A stretch of 64,000 nt of DNA, from positions 64,011 through 128,010 of the forward strand of contig JAFEEG010000014.1 of the NCBI GenBank assembly GCA_018241225.1. Direction: 5' to 3'. The stretch's first letter is position 1, and the number at the start of each line of letters is the position of its first letter. Below are positions 55,231 to 64,000 of this stretch, piece after piece. A program made the position numbers and the translations under genes. The notes beneath the pieces are model-generated. The model searched no databases. It was not told where the DNA came from and saw only the letters and a program-made list of their open reading frames with translations. This DNA is from Pseudomonadota bacterium. Its GTDB lineage: Bacteria; Pseudomonadota; Gammaproteobacteria; Burkholderiales; Burkholderiaceae_C.

Positions 55231-57296
55231 GCCTGCCTCACCAGCAGGTTGCCGAAACTGTCCACCTCGGCCGCAAAGCCGGGTTCGAGCCACACCGTGG
55301 TGTCGGCTTGCTCCAGGATCGCGGGGCCGTCGATGCGGGTGCCCACCGGCAGGTCCAGCCGCGCGTAGCGAAGCGCATCGTGCCACTGGCCTTGGTGATA
55401 GACCTGCTGCGTACCCAGCGGTGTGGTGCTGCCCTCGCCTTCGGGTGCCAGCACCGCCAGGTCGAACTTGGGGCGCTGGCCGATGCGCGCATAGCGCAGG
55501 TTCATCACGCGGATGGGAATGCCGCCCAGCACGCGGCCGAAGGCGACCACATAGGCTTGCTCGAAGGCAGCGCGGATGCCCTCCCGGGTGAGGTCTTGCG
55601 CGCCGCCCGCCAGCGGAACCGGCAGCGTGTGAGTCTGGCCGGCGTAGAGCATGTCCAGCGCCACCACCTCGCGCACACCGTCGAAGCGGACGCCGGCCGA
55701 GTCCAGGCGCTGCTGGCAAGCTTCGGACAAAGCCTCGATGCGTTGGCGCAGCGCCTGCACGTCGAGCTCGTCCAGCGGGCGGTTGATGGTCTGCACCGCG
55801 TCGTGCCGCATGTCGGCAATCACGCAGCCCAGCGCCGACGTGACACCCGGGTAGCGCGGCACGATGCCGGTGCCCACGCCCACCTCGCGCATCATGGCGC
55901 ACACATGCAGCGCGCCGCCGCCGCCGAACGGCATGTAGGCAAAGCGGCGCGGATCGTGCCCGCGCTCGATCGACACCAGGCGGATCGCCCCGGCCATGCG
56001 CGCATTCGCCACCGTGAGAATGGCCTCCGCCGCTGCCAGCACGTCGATGCCCAGCGGCCTGGCCACATGGGTCTCGATGGCCTCGCGCGCCTTGCCGGCA
56101 TCGAGCGCGGCGAGCAGGCCGCCACCCAAGGGTCGATCGGCGGCGATGCGGCCCAGCAGCACGTTGGCATCGGTCACGGTCGGGCGCATGTTGCCCCGGC
56201 CGTAGCAGGCCGGGCCCGGAACGCTGCCGGCCGACTCGGGGCCCACCTGCAGCATGCCGCTGGCATCCACCGAGGCGATGGAGCCGCCCCCCGCGCCAAT
56301 GGTCTCGATCTGGATCATGGGCGAGCGGATCACCATGCCGAATTCAATGGCCGTCTGCGCCGCCAGCGCCGCCTCGCCACCGGCCACCAGGGACACGTCG
56401 AAGGACGTGCCGCCCATGTCGCCGGTGATCGCGTTCGGGTAGCCGGCTGCCCGCGCAATCTCCGCGCAGGCGATCACGCCGGCCGCGGGCCCCGACAGGG
56501 CCGTGCGCACCGGCAGCTCGCCGGCCGTGCTGCGCGACATCACGCCGCCGTTGCTCTGCACCACGAGCAGCTCGCCGCCGAAGCCCTGGGCGCGCAGGTC
56601 GCCTTCGAGCCGCTCCAGGTAGCTGCCCACCACCGGCTGCAGCGCGGCATTGAGCGTGGCGGTGGAGCAGCGCTCGAACTCGCGGATCTCGGGCAGCACT
56701 TCGCTGGCCGCCGTGACGTGCGGGTTGGGCCACAGCGTGCGCACGGCCTGCACCGCGCGCTGCTCGTTCACCGGGTTCGCATAGGTGTTGATGAAGAACA
56801 CGCACACCGCGTCGCAGCCGGCCTCGAGCAGCGAGCGGGCCTGCTCGCGCACCTGGTCCAGGTCGACCTCGGTATGCACCGTGCCGTCGGCCAGCACGCG
56901 CTCGTCCACTTCGCGCCGCAGGTCACGCGGCACCACGGGCAGGAAACTGCCGCGCAGGCCCCAGGTCTGCGGACGGTCGCGCCGGCGCATTTCCAGCACA
57001 TCGCGAAAGCCCCGCGTGGTGATGATCCCGGTGCGCGCCACCTTGCGTTCCAGCAAAGCGTTGGTGCCCACGGTGGTGCCGTGCACGATGGTGCCGATGG
57101 CGCCGGCCGAATCGGCCACGCGCGCCACGCCGTTCATGAAGCCGCGCGCCTCTTCGCCGCGCGTGGAGGGCACCTTGACGATGCGCGCCGTGCCCTGGGC
57201 TTCGTCGAGCACGAACAGGTCGGTGAAGGTGCCGCCGACGTCCACGCCGACGACCAGCGAGGCCGGGGCCCTTGTTGTTGCTGCTGCTGAACTCAT
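55227..57296 (-). CDS. hyuA: hydantoinase/oxoprolinase subunit A
   Basis: A 689-residue ATP-dependent ring-opening or carboxylase-type subunit. The N-terminal hydantoinase_N domain starts VVGVDVGGTFTDLFVLDEAQG, the ATP-binding actin-like core has ALSGPAAGVIACAEIARAAG and GDMGGTSFDVSLVAGG, and the C-terminal block has GGGGALHVCAMMREVG. With HyuB it forms enzymes that hydrolyse 5-oxoproline, hydantoins or lactams, or carboxylate ketones. It overlaps hyuB at the start and the isochorismatase-fold gene at the end, so the three are coupled. Confidence 0.95.
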   Translation of the reverse strand: MSSAAATTRAPASLVVGVDVGGTFTDLFVLDEAQGTARIVKVPSTRGEEARGFMNGVARVADSAGAIGTIVHGTTVGTNALLERKVARTGIITTRGFRDVLEMRRRDRPQTWGLRGSFLPVVPRDLRREVDERVLADGTVHTEVDLDQVREQARSLLEAGCDAVCVFFINTYANPVNEQRAVQAVRTLWPNPHVTAASEVLPEIREFERCSTATLNAALQPVVGSYLERLEGDLRAQGFGGELLVVQSNGGVMSRSTAGELPVRTALSGPAAGVIACAEIARAAGYPNAITGDMGGTSFDVSLVAGGEAALAAQTAIEFGMVIRSPMIQIETIGAGGGSIASVDASGMLQVGPESAGSVPGPACYGRGNMRPTVTDANVLLGRIAADRPLGGGLLAALDAGKAREAIETHVARPLGIDVLAAAEAILTVANARMAGAIRLVSIERGHDPRRFAYMPFGGGGALHVCAMMREVGVGTGIVPRYPGVTSALGCVIADMRHDAVQTINRPLDELDVQALRQRIEALSEACQQRLDSAGVRFDGVREVVALDMLYAGQTHTLPVPLAGGAQDLTREGIRAAFEQAYVVAFGRVLGGIPIRVMNLRYARIGQRPKFDLAVLAPEGEGSTTPLGTQQVYHQGQWHDALRYARLDLPVGTRIDGPAILEQADTTVWLEPGFAAEVDSFGNLLVRQA

Positions 57297-58969
57297 TGCT
57301 TTGCTTTCCTGACTTCGCTCACGTAGCCCATGGCCTGGTCCGCTTCACGCTGCGCGGCACTGCGCCGCGCCGGGTCGCCCCAGCCTCCGCCACCGGGGGT
57401 TTCGAGCCGCACGCGCTCGCCCTGCACCAGCCGGATGCCGCGCATCTTCGAGACCATGGGCGGTACCTGCCACTGCCCCTCGTTCTGGTAGCGGAACACG
57501 TTGAGCGCGCCCTCCCCGCCACCGGCGATGCCCTTGGGCGGCGAGCTGCCGCGCTCGCCGAACACGAAGACCTCGGCGTTCTTCTCGAGCAGTTCGATCT
57601 CGTACACCGCGCCGAGCCCGCCGCGGTGCTCGCCGTCGCCACCCGAGTCGGGGCGCAGCGCCCATTCGGTGAAGCGCACCGGGTAGGCCGCCTCCAGGAT
57701 TTCCAGCGGCGGGATGGTGGCGGTGGAAATCGGCGCGTTGCCGTGCGCCAGGCCGTCGCCAGCCGAATGACCGCCGTGGCCACCGCCGAAGAAGCTGAAC
57801 ATCACCCAGCGCTGGCCCTCCCGACCCGCATCGCTGCGGTGGCCCGCGATCGAGAGCGCATTGATGGTGCCGTAGGCCTGCGCCACTGCACGCGACGGGT
57901 CGGCCTTGGCGGCTGCGCTGAAGATCACGTCGATCATGCGCAGGATGGTTTCGGTGTAGCCGCCCACCGGACGCGGGCGCTCGGCGCTGATCACCAGCCG
58001 CTCGGGTATGACGAACTCCACCGCGTCCAGCACGCCCGCATTGGCCGGCACGTCCGGAAACAGGTGCTTGAGCGCCACGTAGCAGGCCGCAACAGCGGTG
58101 GCACGCGAGATGTTCACCGGGCCCGCGCACTGCGGCGAGCTGCGCGAGAAGTCGAGCACGAGGCGCTCGCCCTGCACCGTCATGTCCAGCGCGATGGTCA
58201 GCGGCTCGCGGCCGATGCCGTCGTTGTCCAGCACATCCTCGAAGCTGTAGCGCCCATCGGGCAGCGAGGCGATGTGCGCGCGCATCAGCTTGAGGGCGCG
58301 CGAGCGCAGCTCGCCCAGCGCCTGCAGCACGGGTGCGTCGCCGTATTCGTCGAGCAGGCCGTCCAGCCGCTTCGCGCCCAGCTCCAGCGCGGCCAGCTGG
58401 CCGTTCAGGTCGCCCCACAGGCTGTCGGGCAGGCGCGTGTTGGCACGCAGGATGGCCAGCACGTCTTCGTCGAGCTGGCCGCCGCGCACGATGCGCACCG
58501 GCGGAATCTGCACCGCCTCCTGCCAGCATTCGGTGGCCGCGGGGTTGTAGTTGCCCGGCACCGCGCCGCCCACGTCGTGCCAGTGCGCGGCCGACGCCAT
58601 GTAGCAATACAGCTTGCCGTTGCGGAAGTAGGGCTTGACCAGCTTGAAGTCGTTGGCGTGCGTGCCGCCGTCGTAGGCGTCGTTGCTGATCCAGATGTCG
58701 CCGTCATGCATGCCGCCGCGTGCATCGGCGGCCTTGGCCGTGGCGCGCACCGCGAACGCCATGGCGCCCACGAACACGGGCAGGCCGGACTTGCCTTGCA
58801 CCAGCGTGTCGCCGCTGGTGGCGTCGTACAGGCCGTGGCAGGCATCGTGCGCCTCGGCAATGATGGGGTTGAAGGCGCTGCGGTAGAGCGTGGCGTCCAT
58901 CTCGTCGGCTACCTGCTCCAGGCGGCCGCGCAGCACGGCGAGGGTGACGGGGTCGAGTGTGTCGTTCAT
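57293..58969 (-). CDS. hyuB: hydantoinase/oxoprolinase subunit B
   Basis: A 558-residue HyuB-family subunit. Conserved starts LDPVTLAVLRGRLEQVADEMD and SAFNPIIAEAHDACHGLY, with the DIWISNDAYDGGTHANDF metal-binding motif and the glycine-rich GGGHGGHSAGDGLAHGNAPIS loop. Complements HyuA. It starts three bases after the Bug receptor gene ends (58973), on the same strand, and overlaps HyuA by four bases. Confidence 0.95.
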   Translation of the reverse strand: MNDTLDPVTLAVLRGRLEQVADEMDATLYRSAFNPIIAEAHDACHGLYDATSGDTLVQGKSGLPVFVGAMAFAVRATAKAADARGGMHDGDIWISNDAYDGGTHANDFKLVKPYFRNGKLYCYMASAAHWHDVGGAVPGNYNPAATECWQEAVQIPPVRIVRGGQLDEDVLAILRANTRLPDSLWGDLNGQLAALELGAKRLDGLLDEYGDAPVLQALGELRSRALKLMRAHIASLPDGRYSFEDVLDNDGIGREPLTIALDMTVQGERLVLDFSRSSPQCAGPVNISRATAVAACYVALKHLFPDVPANAGVLDAVEFVIPERLVISAERPRPVGGYTETILRMIDVIFSAAAKADPSRAVAQAYGTINALSIAGHRSDAGREGQRWVMFSFFGGGHGGHSAGDGLAHGNAPISTATIPPLEILEAAYPVRFTEWALRPDSGGDGEHRGGLGAVYEIELLEKNAEVFVFGERGSSPPKGIAGGGEGALNVFRYQNEGQWQVPPMVSKMRGIRLVQGERVRLETPGGGGWGDPARRSAAQREADQAMGYVSEVRKAKQ

Positions 58970-58972
58970 GGT

Positions 58973-59944
58973 TCAGTCCACCTTGGCGCCGCTGGTCTTG
59001 ACGACCTTGGCCCACTTGTCGATTTCGCGCCGCACGTGCGCGGTGAATTCGGCCTGCGTGGAGCCCACCGGCTCCGCGCCCAGCGCAGCCAGCTTCTCGC
59101 GCACGTCGGGCAGCTTCAGGATGCGCTGCACCTCCGCCGATAGCTTGTCGACCACCGGCTGCGGCGTGCCCTTGGGCGCGAACAGGCCCGACCACGCGTC
59201 GGCATAGAAGCCTGGGTAGGTCTCCGAAATGGTGGGCAGGTCGGGCAATGCAGGCGCGCGGTGCAGGCTGGTGAGCGCAATGGCGCGCAGCTTGCCGGCC
59301 TTCACGTGCGGCAGGGCCGAAGGCAGGCCGTCCACCATCATCTGCACCTGGCCCGCCAACAGGTCGGACGCGGCCGGCGCGCTGCCCTTGTACGGCACGT
59401 GCGTGATGTCGATGCCGGCGGCCGACTTGAGCATTTCCATGCCCAGGTGCGCCGCGGTGCCGTTGCCCAGCGAGGCGTAGTCCAGCTTGCCGGGCTCCTT
59501 CTTTGCCAGCGCCACCAGTTCGGCCAGGTTGTTGGCCGGCACCGAGGGGTGCACCACCAGCACGTTGGGCACCACGGCCACCTGGCTGATGGCGACGAAG
59601 TCGACCAGCGGGTCGTAGGGCATCTTGCTGTACAGCGAGGTGTTGATGGCGTGCGAGCCGGTCACGCCCATCACCATCGTGTAGCCGTCGGCTGGCGACT
59701 TGGCGACGATGTCGGAGCCCACGTTGCCGCCCGCGCCCGGGCGGTTGTCGACCACCACCGGCTGGCCCCAGTGCTCGCCCATCTTCTGCGCCACCAGGCG
59801 CGCGGCGGCGTCGGTGGCGCCGCCCGGCGGGAACGGCACCACGATGCGGATGGCCTTGTTCGGAAAGTCGCTCGCCGACTGGGCGGCGGCGACCAGCGGC
59901 AGACACACGAGAAGCGTGGTCGCGAGATGGCGCAGGAGTTTCAT
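58973..59944 (-). CDS. Bug/TctC-type periplasmic receptor
   Basis: A 323-residue TTT receptor with a signal peptide (LLRHLATTLLVCLPLVAAAQ). Family motifs IRIVVPFPPGGATDAAARL, DNRPGAGGNVG, THVPYKGSAPAASDLLAG and the closing GTPQPVVDKLSAEVQRIL region are complete. It lies within the catabolic operon between prpD-like and hyuB genes, and a second receptor heads the visible operon. They presumably bind the pathway substrate or a related diacid. Confidence 0.95.
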   Translation of the reverse strand: MKLLRHLATTLLVCLPLVAAAQSASDFPNKAIRIVVPFPPGGATDAAARLVAQKMGEHWGQPVVVDNRPGAGGNVGSDIVAKSPADGYTMVMGVTGSHAINTSLYSKMPYDPLVDFVAISQVAVVPNVLVVHPSVPANNLAELVALAKKEPGKLDYASLGNGTAAHLGMEMLKSAAGIDITHVPYKGSAPAASDLLAGQVQMMVDGLPSALPHVKAGKLRAIALTSLHRAPALPDLPTISETYPGFYADAWSGLFAPKGTPQPVVDKLSAEVQRILKLPDVREKLAALGAEPVGSTQAEFTAHVRREIDKWAKVVKTSGAKVD

Positions 59945-59972
59945 GATGGATGGACGGTGAATACGGGGGGAA

Positions 59973-61331
59973 TCAGGCGAGCTGCCGCCACAAGGTGGCC
60001 AGAGCGGTGTCCGCGGGTGCGTCGAGCACGCCGTTGCAGTAGTGCGCGGCATCCGGGGCCGCAACGCCATGCGTCGCCATGCCGCTGGCGTAGTGCATGA
60101 ACTTGGCAACCAGCGCGTCGCGATCGAGCGGGTTGGCGGCGTCGCCGGCAATGGTGCCGACCGTTTCAGCGACGACACGGTCGCCCAGCGTGATCGACAG
60201 CGTGGCACCGCGCAGCTTGCGCTCGGTCAGGCCTGCGTCGGTCTCGAGTTCCACCAGCGATTCGAGCCGGCGAAGCTCGGCGTCGTCGAAGCGCGGCGCG
60301 GCATACACCGACGGGTCGACATCGCCGAAGCGCAGCATGGCCGCAATACCGAACGAGAGGCTGAACTGCGCCTGGATCGGCGTGCGTGGCGCCCGGTTGC
60401 CGCAGTAGACGATGGCCTCCTCGTAGACCTTGAGCACGATGCGCCGGATCTGCGTGGTGTCGTTGCCGCCAAGCTGCGCGCGAAGCAAGCGCGCGGCGGT
60501 GGCGCCGTAGTGCACGTGACGCACAGCTGCGAATGGCTTGATGTAGGCATCGCCCAGCAATGCGACTTGCGCACCGGGCAGCGCTTGCCCGGTGGGCGCC
60601 GCATGCTGCTGGGCGTAGTGCGCCAGCGCGCCAGCCGGCGCGTCGATGCCCGCCGCGCTGGCAAAGGCCGCCTGCAGGCCCAACGATGCGCTGTGGCCCA
60701 GGTAGGTGTTGCGCGCTGTTCGGCCTTCGCGCACCGGCAGGTAGAGACTGGTCGCCAGCTGGCAGGCCGCAATGTCGATGGCCTGGTCGATGCCTGCCGG
60801 CGCCAGGCCGAGCAGCCGTGCGACGCCCGCAGCCACGCCGAGCGCGGGCCAGTTGGCATCGACATGCATGCCGGGGCGGATGCGCAGCCAGGCGCCGCAA
60901 CGCGCACCCACCTCGTAACCCAGCACGAAGGCATCGACGAATTCGCCCAAGGTGCTGCCGCGCCGCAAGGCCAGCGGCAGCAGCGCCGCCACCAGCGGCA
61001 CGCCGGGACGGCCGTGTGCGAGCGCTTGGCCTTCGCAGGCCTCGTCCCAGGTGGCTGCCATGGCCAGCACCTGCGCGGCGGCTTGCACACCCATCGACGG
61101 CCCTTGCGGAAGACGGAACTCTCCGGGCTCGCACGCGGCCAGCGCCGCTTCGAGCCCGCGAACCTCATCCGCATGCCGGCCCGCGAGCGCGCAGCCCACG
61201 GTGTCGACCAGCAGTCGCCGTGCCTGCATGGACGAATCGCCCGCGGCAGGCCGCAGCGCATGCAATGCCACGGTGGCCTGCAGCAGCGCGCGCTCCGGCG
61301 AAGCGCCGTGGGTCGCGGTGTCAGCGCGCAT
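59973..61331 (-). CDS. MmgE/PrpD-family protein
   Basis: A 452-residue member of the 2-methylcitrate dehydratase/cis-aconitate decarboxylase family. Conserved blocks: LLVDTVGCALAGRHADE, ATWDEACEGQALAHGRPGVPLVAALL (parts), YEVGARCGAWL, GMHVDANWPALGVAAG, and the C-terminal half with DDAELRRLESLVELETD. The usual catalytic region GTHVHGTFA is here PGMHVDANWPA, so the reaction need not be methylcitrate dehydration. It overlaps the small aconitase subunit gene by 11 bases. Likely isomerises, dehydrates or decarboxylates a branched diacid. Confidence 0.9.
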   Translation of the reverse strand: MRADTATHGASPERALLQATVALHALRPAAGDSSMQARRLLVDTVGCALAGRHADEVRGLEAALAACEPGEFRLPQGPSMGVQAAAQVLAMAATWDEACEGQALAHGRPGVPLVAALLPLALRRGSTLGEFVDAFVLGYEVGARCGAWLRIRPGMHVDANWPALGVAAGVARLLGLAPAGIDQAIDIAACQLATSLYLPVREGRTARNTYLGHSASLGLQAAFASAAGIDAPAGALAHYAQQHAAPTGQALPGAQVALLGDAYIKPFAAVRHVHYGATAARLLRAQLGGNDTTQIRRIVLKVYEEAIVYCGNRAPRTPIQAQFSLSFGIAAMLRFGDVDPSVYAAPRFDDAELRRLESLVELETDAGLTERKLRGATLSITLGDRVVAETVGTIAGDAANPLDRDALVAKFMHYASGMATHGVAAPDAAHYCNGVLDAPADTALATLWRQLA

Positions 61332-61833
61332 CGTTCACTCCCTTGGCGACCATGCGCCTGCGCAGCAATTGCAGCAGGCCACCCGCCTCGACCATGTCGT
61401 TCAGGAAGCCGGGCACCGGCTCGCAGGCCAGCGTTCGCCCGTCGGCGGCTCGCAGGGCCGGCGTGCGCGTGTCCAGGCCGATGAGCTCGCCGTCCTGCAG
61501 CGATTCGGCCTCGGCGCAGGTCAACAGCAGCAGGCCCACGTTGAACGCATTGCGAAAGTACAGCCCGCTGTACGAAGGCGCGACGACGGCCGCCACGCCC
61601 AGCTGCACCAGCACGGCAGCCGCTTGCTCGCGCGAGGAGCCGATGCCGAAGTTCGGCCCGGCCACCACCACGTCGCCAGGCCGCACGCCCGCGGCGAACT
61701 CGGGCCGCACGGCTTCCAGGCAGTGCTTGGCGATGATGTCGATGCCATGCTTCATCGCATGGCCCGGCGCCAGCGCGTCGGTGTCGATGTCGGCGCCCAG
61801 GCGCCACACCCGGTGCGTTGCGGGGGCATTCAT
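61321..61833 (-). CDS. aconitase-family small subunit (LeuD/DmdB-like)
   Basis: A 170-residue swivel domain. Motifs RLGADIDTDALAPG, GPNFGIGSSREQAAAVLVQLG and SYSGLYFRNAFNVGLLLL are complete, including the GSSRE loop that contacts the substrate carboxylate. It pairs with the adjacent large subunit (4-base overlap at 61830-61833). No leuB is nearby, so a dedicated catabolic hydratase such as dimethylmaleate, citraconate or maleate hydratase is more likely than leucine synthesis. Confidence 0.92.
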   Translation of the reverse strand: MNAPATHRVWRLGADIDTDALAPGHAMKHGIDIIAKHCLEAVRPEFAAGVRPGDVVVAGPNFGIGSSREQAAAVLVQLGVAAVVAPSYSGLYFRNAFNVGLLLLTCAEAESLQDGELIGLDTRTPALRAADGRTLACEPVPGFLNDMVEAGGLLQLLRRRMVAKGVNDAR

Positions 61834-63134
61834 TGCAGCAGCTCCCGCGGATCGGTCACGCGGCCACGCAGCGCGGCGGCGGCCACCGTGTAGGGCGAGC
61901 CCAGGTAGACCTGCGCCGTCGGCGAGCCCATGCGGCCCTTGAAGTTGCGCGCGGTGGTCGAGATGACGGTGATGTCGTCGCCCATCGGATCGCCATAGCC
62001 CGAGCAGGCACCGCAGGCCGTGGGGAACAACTCGGCACCCGCATCCATCAGCACCTGCAGCACGCCCTCGTTCTGCGCCTGCTGCTGGTCGCGCACGCTG
62101 GCGGGCGCCACGATCAGCCGCACGCCTGCGGCCACCTTGTGCCCGCGCAGCACCGAGGCCGCCGCGCGCAGGTCGTCGAGCTTGGCGCCGGTGCACGCGC
62201 CGATGTAGGCCACGTCGACCGGCGTGTTGGCAAATCGGCTCACGCCATGCGCGTTGGCCGGGCTGTGCGGCGCGGCCACCTGCGGCTCGAGCGTGCTGGC
62301 GTCGAAGGCGTGGCGCGTGAACGACGCGCCCTCGTCGGTGAACCAGGGCGCCATGTCGACAGGCGGTGCGCCCGCTTCGGCCAGGAAGGCGGCGGTGGTG
62401 TCGTCGGGCGCGATCAGGCCAGCCTGCGCGCCCAGCTCGGCGCTCATGTTCGACAGCGTCATGCGCTCCTGCATCGACAGCGCCTTGACCGCGGGCCCGG
62501 CGAACTCCACCGCCTGGTAGCGTCCGCCGTTCATGCCGAAGCGGCCGATCATGTGCAGCATCATGTCCTTGGCGGTGACGCCGGCAGGCAGCGCGCCGTC
62601 CCACCACATCTGGATGGTTTCAGGCACGCGCAGCCAGATCTCGCCGGTGACGACCACGCCCAGCATCTCGGTGCTGCCCACGCCGAACATGTAGGCGCCA
62701 AAAGCGCCGCCGGTGGGCGAGTGCGAATCGCCACCCACGCACAGCATGCCGGGGCGGATGTGACCGTGCTGCGGCACCACCACGTGGCAGATGCCCTGGC
62801 TGTCGTACACATGTGGCAACTGCTGGTCACGGGCCCAGTCGCGGGCAATGCGCACGATGCGGCGCGAGTCGTCGTCGCGCTCGGGCACGTAGTGGTCCAT
62901 CACCAGCACGATGCGGTCCTTGTTCCACACCTGCGCACCCAGTTCCTCGAGCATGGGCTTCAGGCGCCTGGGACCCGAGGAATCGTGGAACATGGCCAGG
63001 TCGACGCCGCAGGTCACGATCTCGCCCACGGCCACGCGTTCGCGGGCACTGGCCCGCGCAATCAGCTTCTGCGCCAGCGTCTGGCCCGACGCTGTCACGG
63101 GCACTGCGTTGCCGGAAGATGCCGCGGCGTTCAT
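61830..63134 (-). CDS. aconitase-family large subunit (LeuC/DmdA-like [4Fe-4S] hydratase)
   Basis: A 434-residue hydro-lyase subunit. The [4Fe-4S] ligands are Cys314 (YIGACTGAKLDDL) and Cys374/Cys377 (TACGACSGYG). Substrate motifs DHYVPERDDDSRR, PGMLCVGGDSHSPTGGAFGAYMFGVG are present. At 434 residues it has the length of the LeuC/homoaconitase branch. It should add water across a diacid double bond. It overlaps both the small subunit and the first Bug gene by four bases. Confidence 0.93.
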   Translation of the reverse strand: MNAAASSGNAVPVTASGQTLAQKLIARASARERVAVGEIVTCGVDLAMFHDSSGPRRLKPMLEELGAQVWNKDRIVLVMDHYVPERDDDSRRIVRIARDWARDQQLPHVYDSQGICHVVVPQHGHIRPGMLCVGGDSHSPTGGAFGAYMFGVGSTEMLGVVVTGEIWLRVPETIQMWWDGALPAGVTAKDMMLHMIGRFGMNGGRYQAVEFAGPAVKALSMQERMTLSNMSAELGAQAGLIAPDDTTAAFLAEAGAPPVDMAPWFTDEGASFTRHAFDASTLEPQVAAPHSPANAHGVSRFANTPVDVAYIGACTGAKLDDLRAAASVLRGHKVAAGVRLIVAPASVRDQQQAQNEGVLQVLMDAGAELFPTACGACSGYGDPMGDDITVISTTARNFKGRMGSPTAQVYLGSPYTVAAAALRGRVTDPRELLQ

Positions 63135-64000
63135 TCCGGCTTGGCTCCAGAGAACTTCACCACCTTGGCCCAGCGCACGATCTCGCCTTGCACGAAGGCC
63201 GAGAACTGCTCGGGCGAATTGCCCACCGGTATGGCACCTTCGGTTTCCAGGCGCTGGCGCATGTCGGGCTGCTGCAGCGCCTCGCGCGCGGCGTCGCTGA
63301 TCTTGCGCGACGCATCGGCCGCCATTCGCGCGGGGCCGAACAGGCCGAACCAGGCGCTGGACTCGTAGCCGGGCAGCACCTCCGCAATCGCCGGGACATC
63401 CGGAAAGGCCGGCAGCCGCTTGGCGGTGGTGACACCCAGGGCCTTGAGCTTGCCCGCCTGGATGTGCGCCTTGACGTTGCCCACGGCCGCGAACATGAGC
63501 TGCACCTGGCCGGCCAGCAGGTCTTGCACCGCGGGTGCGGTGCCCTTGTACGGGATGTTGACGATATCCACCCCCGACTGCAGCTTGAAGGCCTCGCCCG
63601 CCATGTGAAGCGACGAGCCCACTGCGCCAATGGCGAAGTTCAGCTGCCCGGGCTTTTGCTTGGCCAGCGCAATGAGTTCGCGCACGTCCTTCGCGGGCAC
63701 CGAAGGATTGGCCACCAGGATGGAAGGCGAAGTGGCGACGCAGGTCAGCGCGGTGAAGTCCTTCACCGGGTCGAAAGGCAGGCTGGGGTACAGCGTGGCG
63801 TTGATCGCGTGGCTGGTGAAGCTCATCAGCAGCGTGTTGCCGTCGGGTGCCGCCCGGGCCACCAATTCGGCCGCGATGTTGCCGCCGGCGCCGGGCCTGT
63901 TTTCGACCACCACGGTGCGCCCGAGCACGGGGCCCATGCTGGCGGCCAGCGAGCGCGCCAGCGTGTCAGTCGAGCCGCCCGCGGGCGCGCCGACCAGGAT
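63131..64000 (-). CDS. Bug/TctC-type periplasmic receptor (5' end cut by window edge)
   Basis: About 289 residues of a TTT receptor are visible. The reading frame runs off the right edge (ILVGAPAGGSTDTLARSL), so the signal peptide and first strand are missing. Motifs ENRPGAGGNIA, VNIPYKGTAPAVQDLLAGQVQLMF and the C-terminal VKFSGAKPE block. An in-frame Met at 63937 is not the start because the PAGGSTD motif lies before it. First visible gene of the operon. Confidence 0.93.
   Translation of the reverse strand: MLVGAPAGGSTDTLARSLAASMGPVLGRTVVVENRPGAGGNIAAELVARAAPDGNTLLMSFTSHAINATLYPSLPFDPVKDFTALTCVATSPSILVANPSVPAKDVRELIALAKQKPGQLNFAIGAVGSSLHMAGEAFKLQSGVDIVNIPYKGTAPAVQDLLAGQVQLMFAAVGNVKAHIQAGKLKALGVTTAKRLPAFPDVPAIAEVLPGYESSAWFGLFGPARMAADASRKISDAAREALQQPDMRQRLETEGAIPVGNSPEQFSAFVQGEIVRWAKVVKFSGAKPE

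Noticed and set aside
61321..63134. leuCD genes for leucine biosynthesis
   Set aside because: No leuB or leuA is nearby, and the pair is embedded between Bug receptors and PrpD/HyuAB genes, so a catabolic hydratase fits better.

Overview
The window is GC-rich, densely coded bacterial DNA, most like a Burkholderiales chromosome, probably Comamonadaceae (Variovorax/Acidovorax/Ideonella-like). The reasons are the four Bug/TctC-type periplasmic receptors, the very large NAD-dependent glutamate dehydrogenase, the DUF6502/DUF4382 pair, the gene-end overlaps of the ATGA type and the codon use. I see no tRNA, rRNA, CRISPR array, insertion sequence or phage gene, and no gene-free stretch longer than 300 bases.

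Layout. (1) 1-6686: an ester/aromatic-acid type catabolic cluster. A MHETase/tannase-family lipoprotein, a second alpha/beta hydrolase and a Bug receptor lie on the minus strand, divergent from a LysR regulator that overlaps a second Bug receptor. (2) 6700-12954: a branched-chain amino-acid type ABC importer (livG-F-H-M-K order) with an MFS transporter upstream. (3) 12998-16027: an envelope-lipid-like set (membrane alkaline-phosphatase-fold protein, YceI, CDP-alcohol phosphatidyltransferase). (4) 16214-18267: DUF6502 plus DUF4382 lipoprotein pair with an unusual palindromic start region. (5) 18393-21225: a two-component module whose sensor gene is broken by a frameshift. (6) 21305-24717: a tight four-gene operon (zinc-less dehydrogenase, degenerate pterin synthase, GT4 glycosyltransferase, SAM methyltransferase), with a RibD-type reductase at 27843-28718; this may make a modified pterin-like compound. 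(7) 24892-27776: an exported KatG and a HigBA-like toxin-antitoxin pair. (8) 28738-38940: mostly housekeeping (Crp-like regulator, AI-2E family permease, gdhB, DAHP synthase, sterol-desaturase-family enzyme, EF-hand protein). (9) 39128-51967: an OmpR/EnvZ-type pair, methyltransferases, CYTH-CHAD protein, class A beta-lactamase, META lipoprotein, arylsulfatase, ParB-like protein, GAF protein, and a GST divergent from an HxlR regulator. (10) 52318-64000+: a ten-gene minus-strand catabolic operon running past the right edge: Bug receptor, aconitase-fold large and small subunits, MmgE/PrpD, Bug receptor, HyuB, HyuA, isochorismatase-fold protein, FAD flavoprotein and a PEP-mutase/isocitrate-lyase-fold lyase.

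How the genes work together. The operon at 52-64 kb fits a route in which an imported cyclic or conjugated substrate is opened by HyuAB, processed by the isochorismatase-fold and flavin proteins, hydrated as a maleate-like diacid by the aconitase-fold pair, and cleaved by the C-C lyase. The hydratase-plus-lyase pairing resembles the dimethylmaleate branch of anaerobic nicotinate breakdown, but the full gene set is not one I recognise. A recurring theme is familiar enzyme folds with altered catalytic residues: the tannase-family protein (both motif cysteines lost), the pterin synthase-like protein (nucleophilic Cys, one zinc His and the catalytic His lost), the GT4 enzyme (second Glu of EX7E lost), the isochorismatase-fold protein (Cys to Gly) and the sensor kinase (H-Q instead of H-E in the H-box). 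All functional statements come from reading the sequence without database searches.
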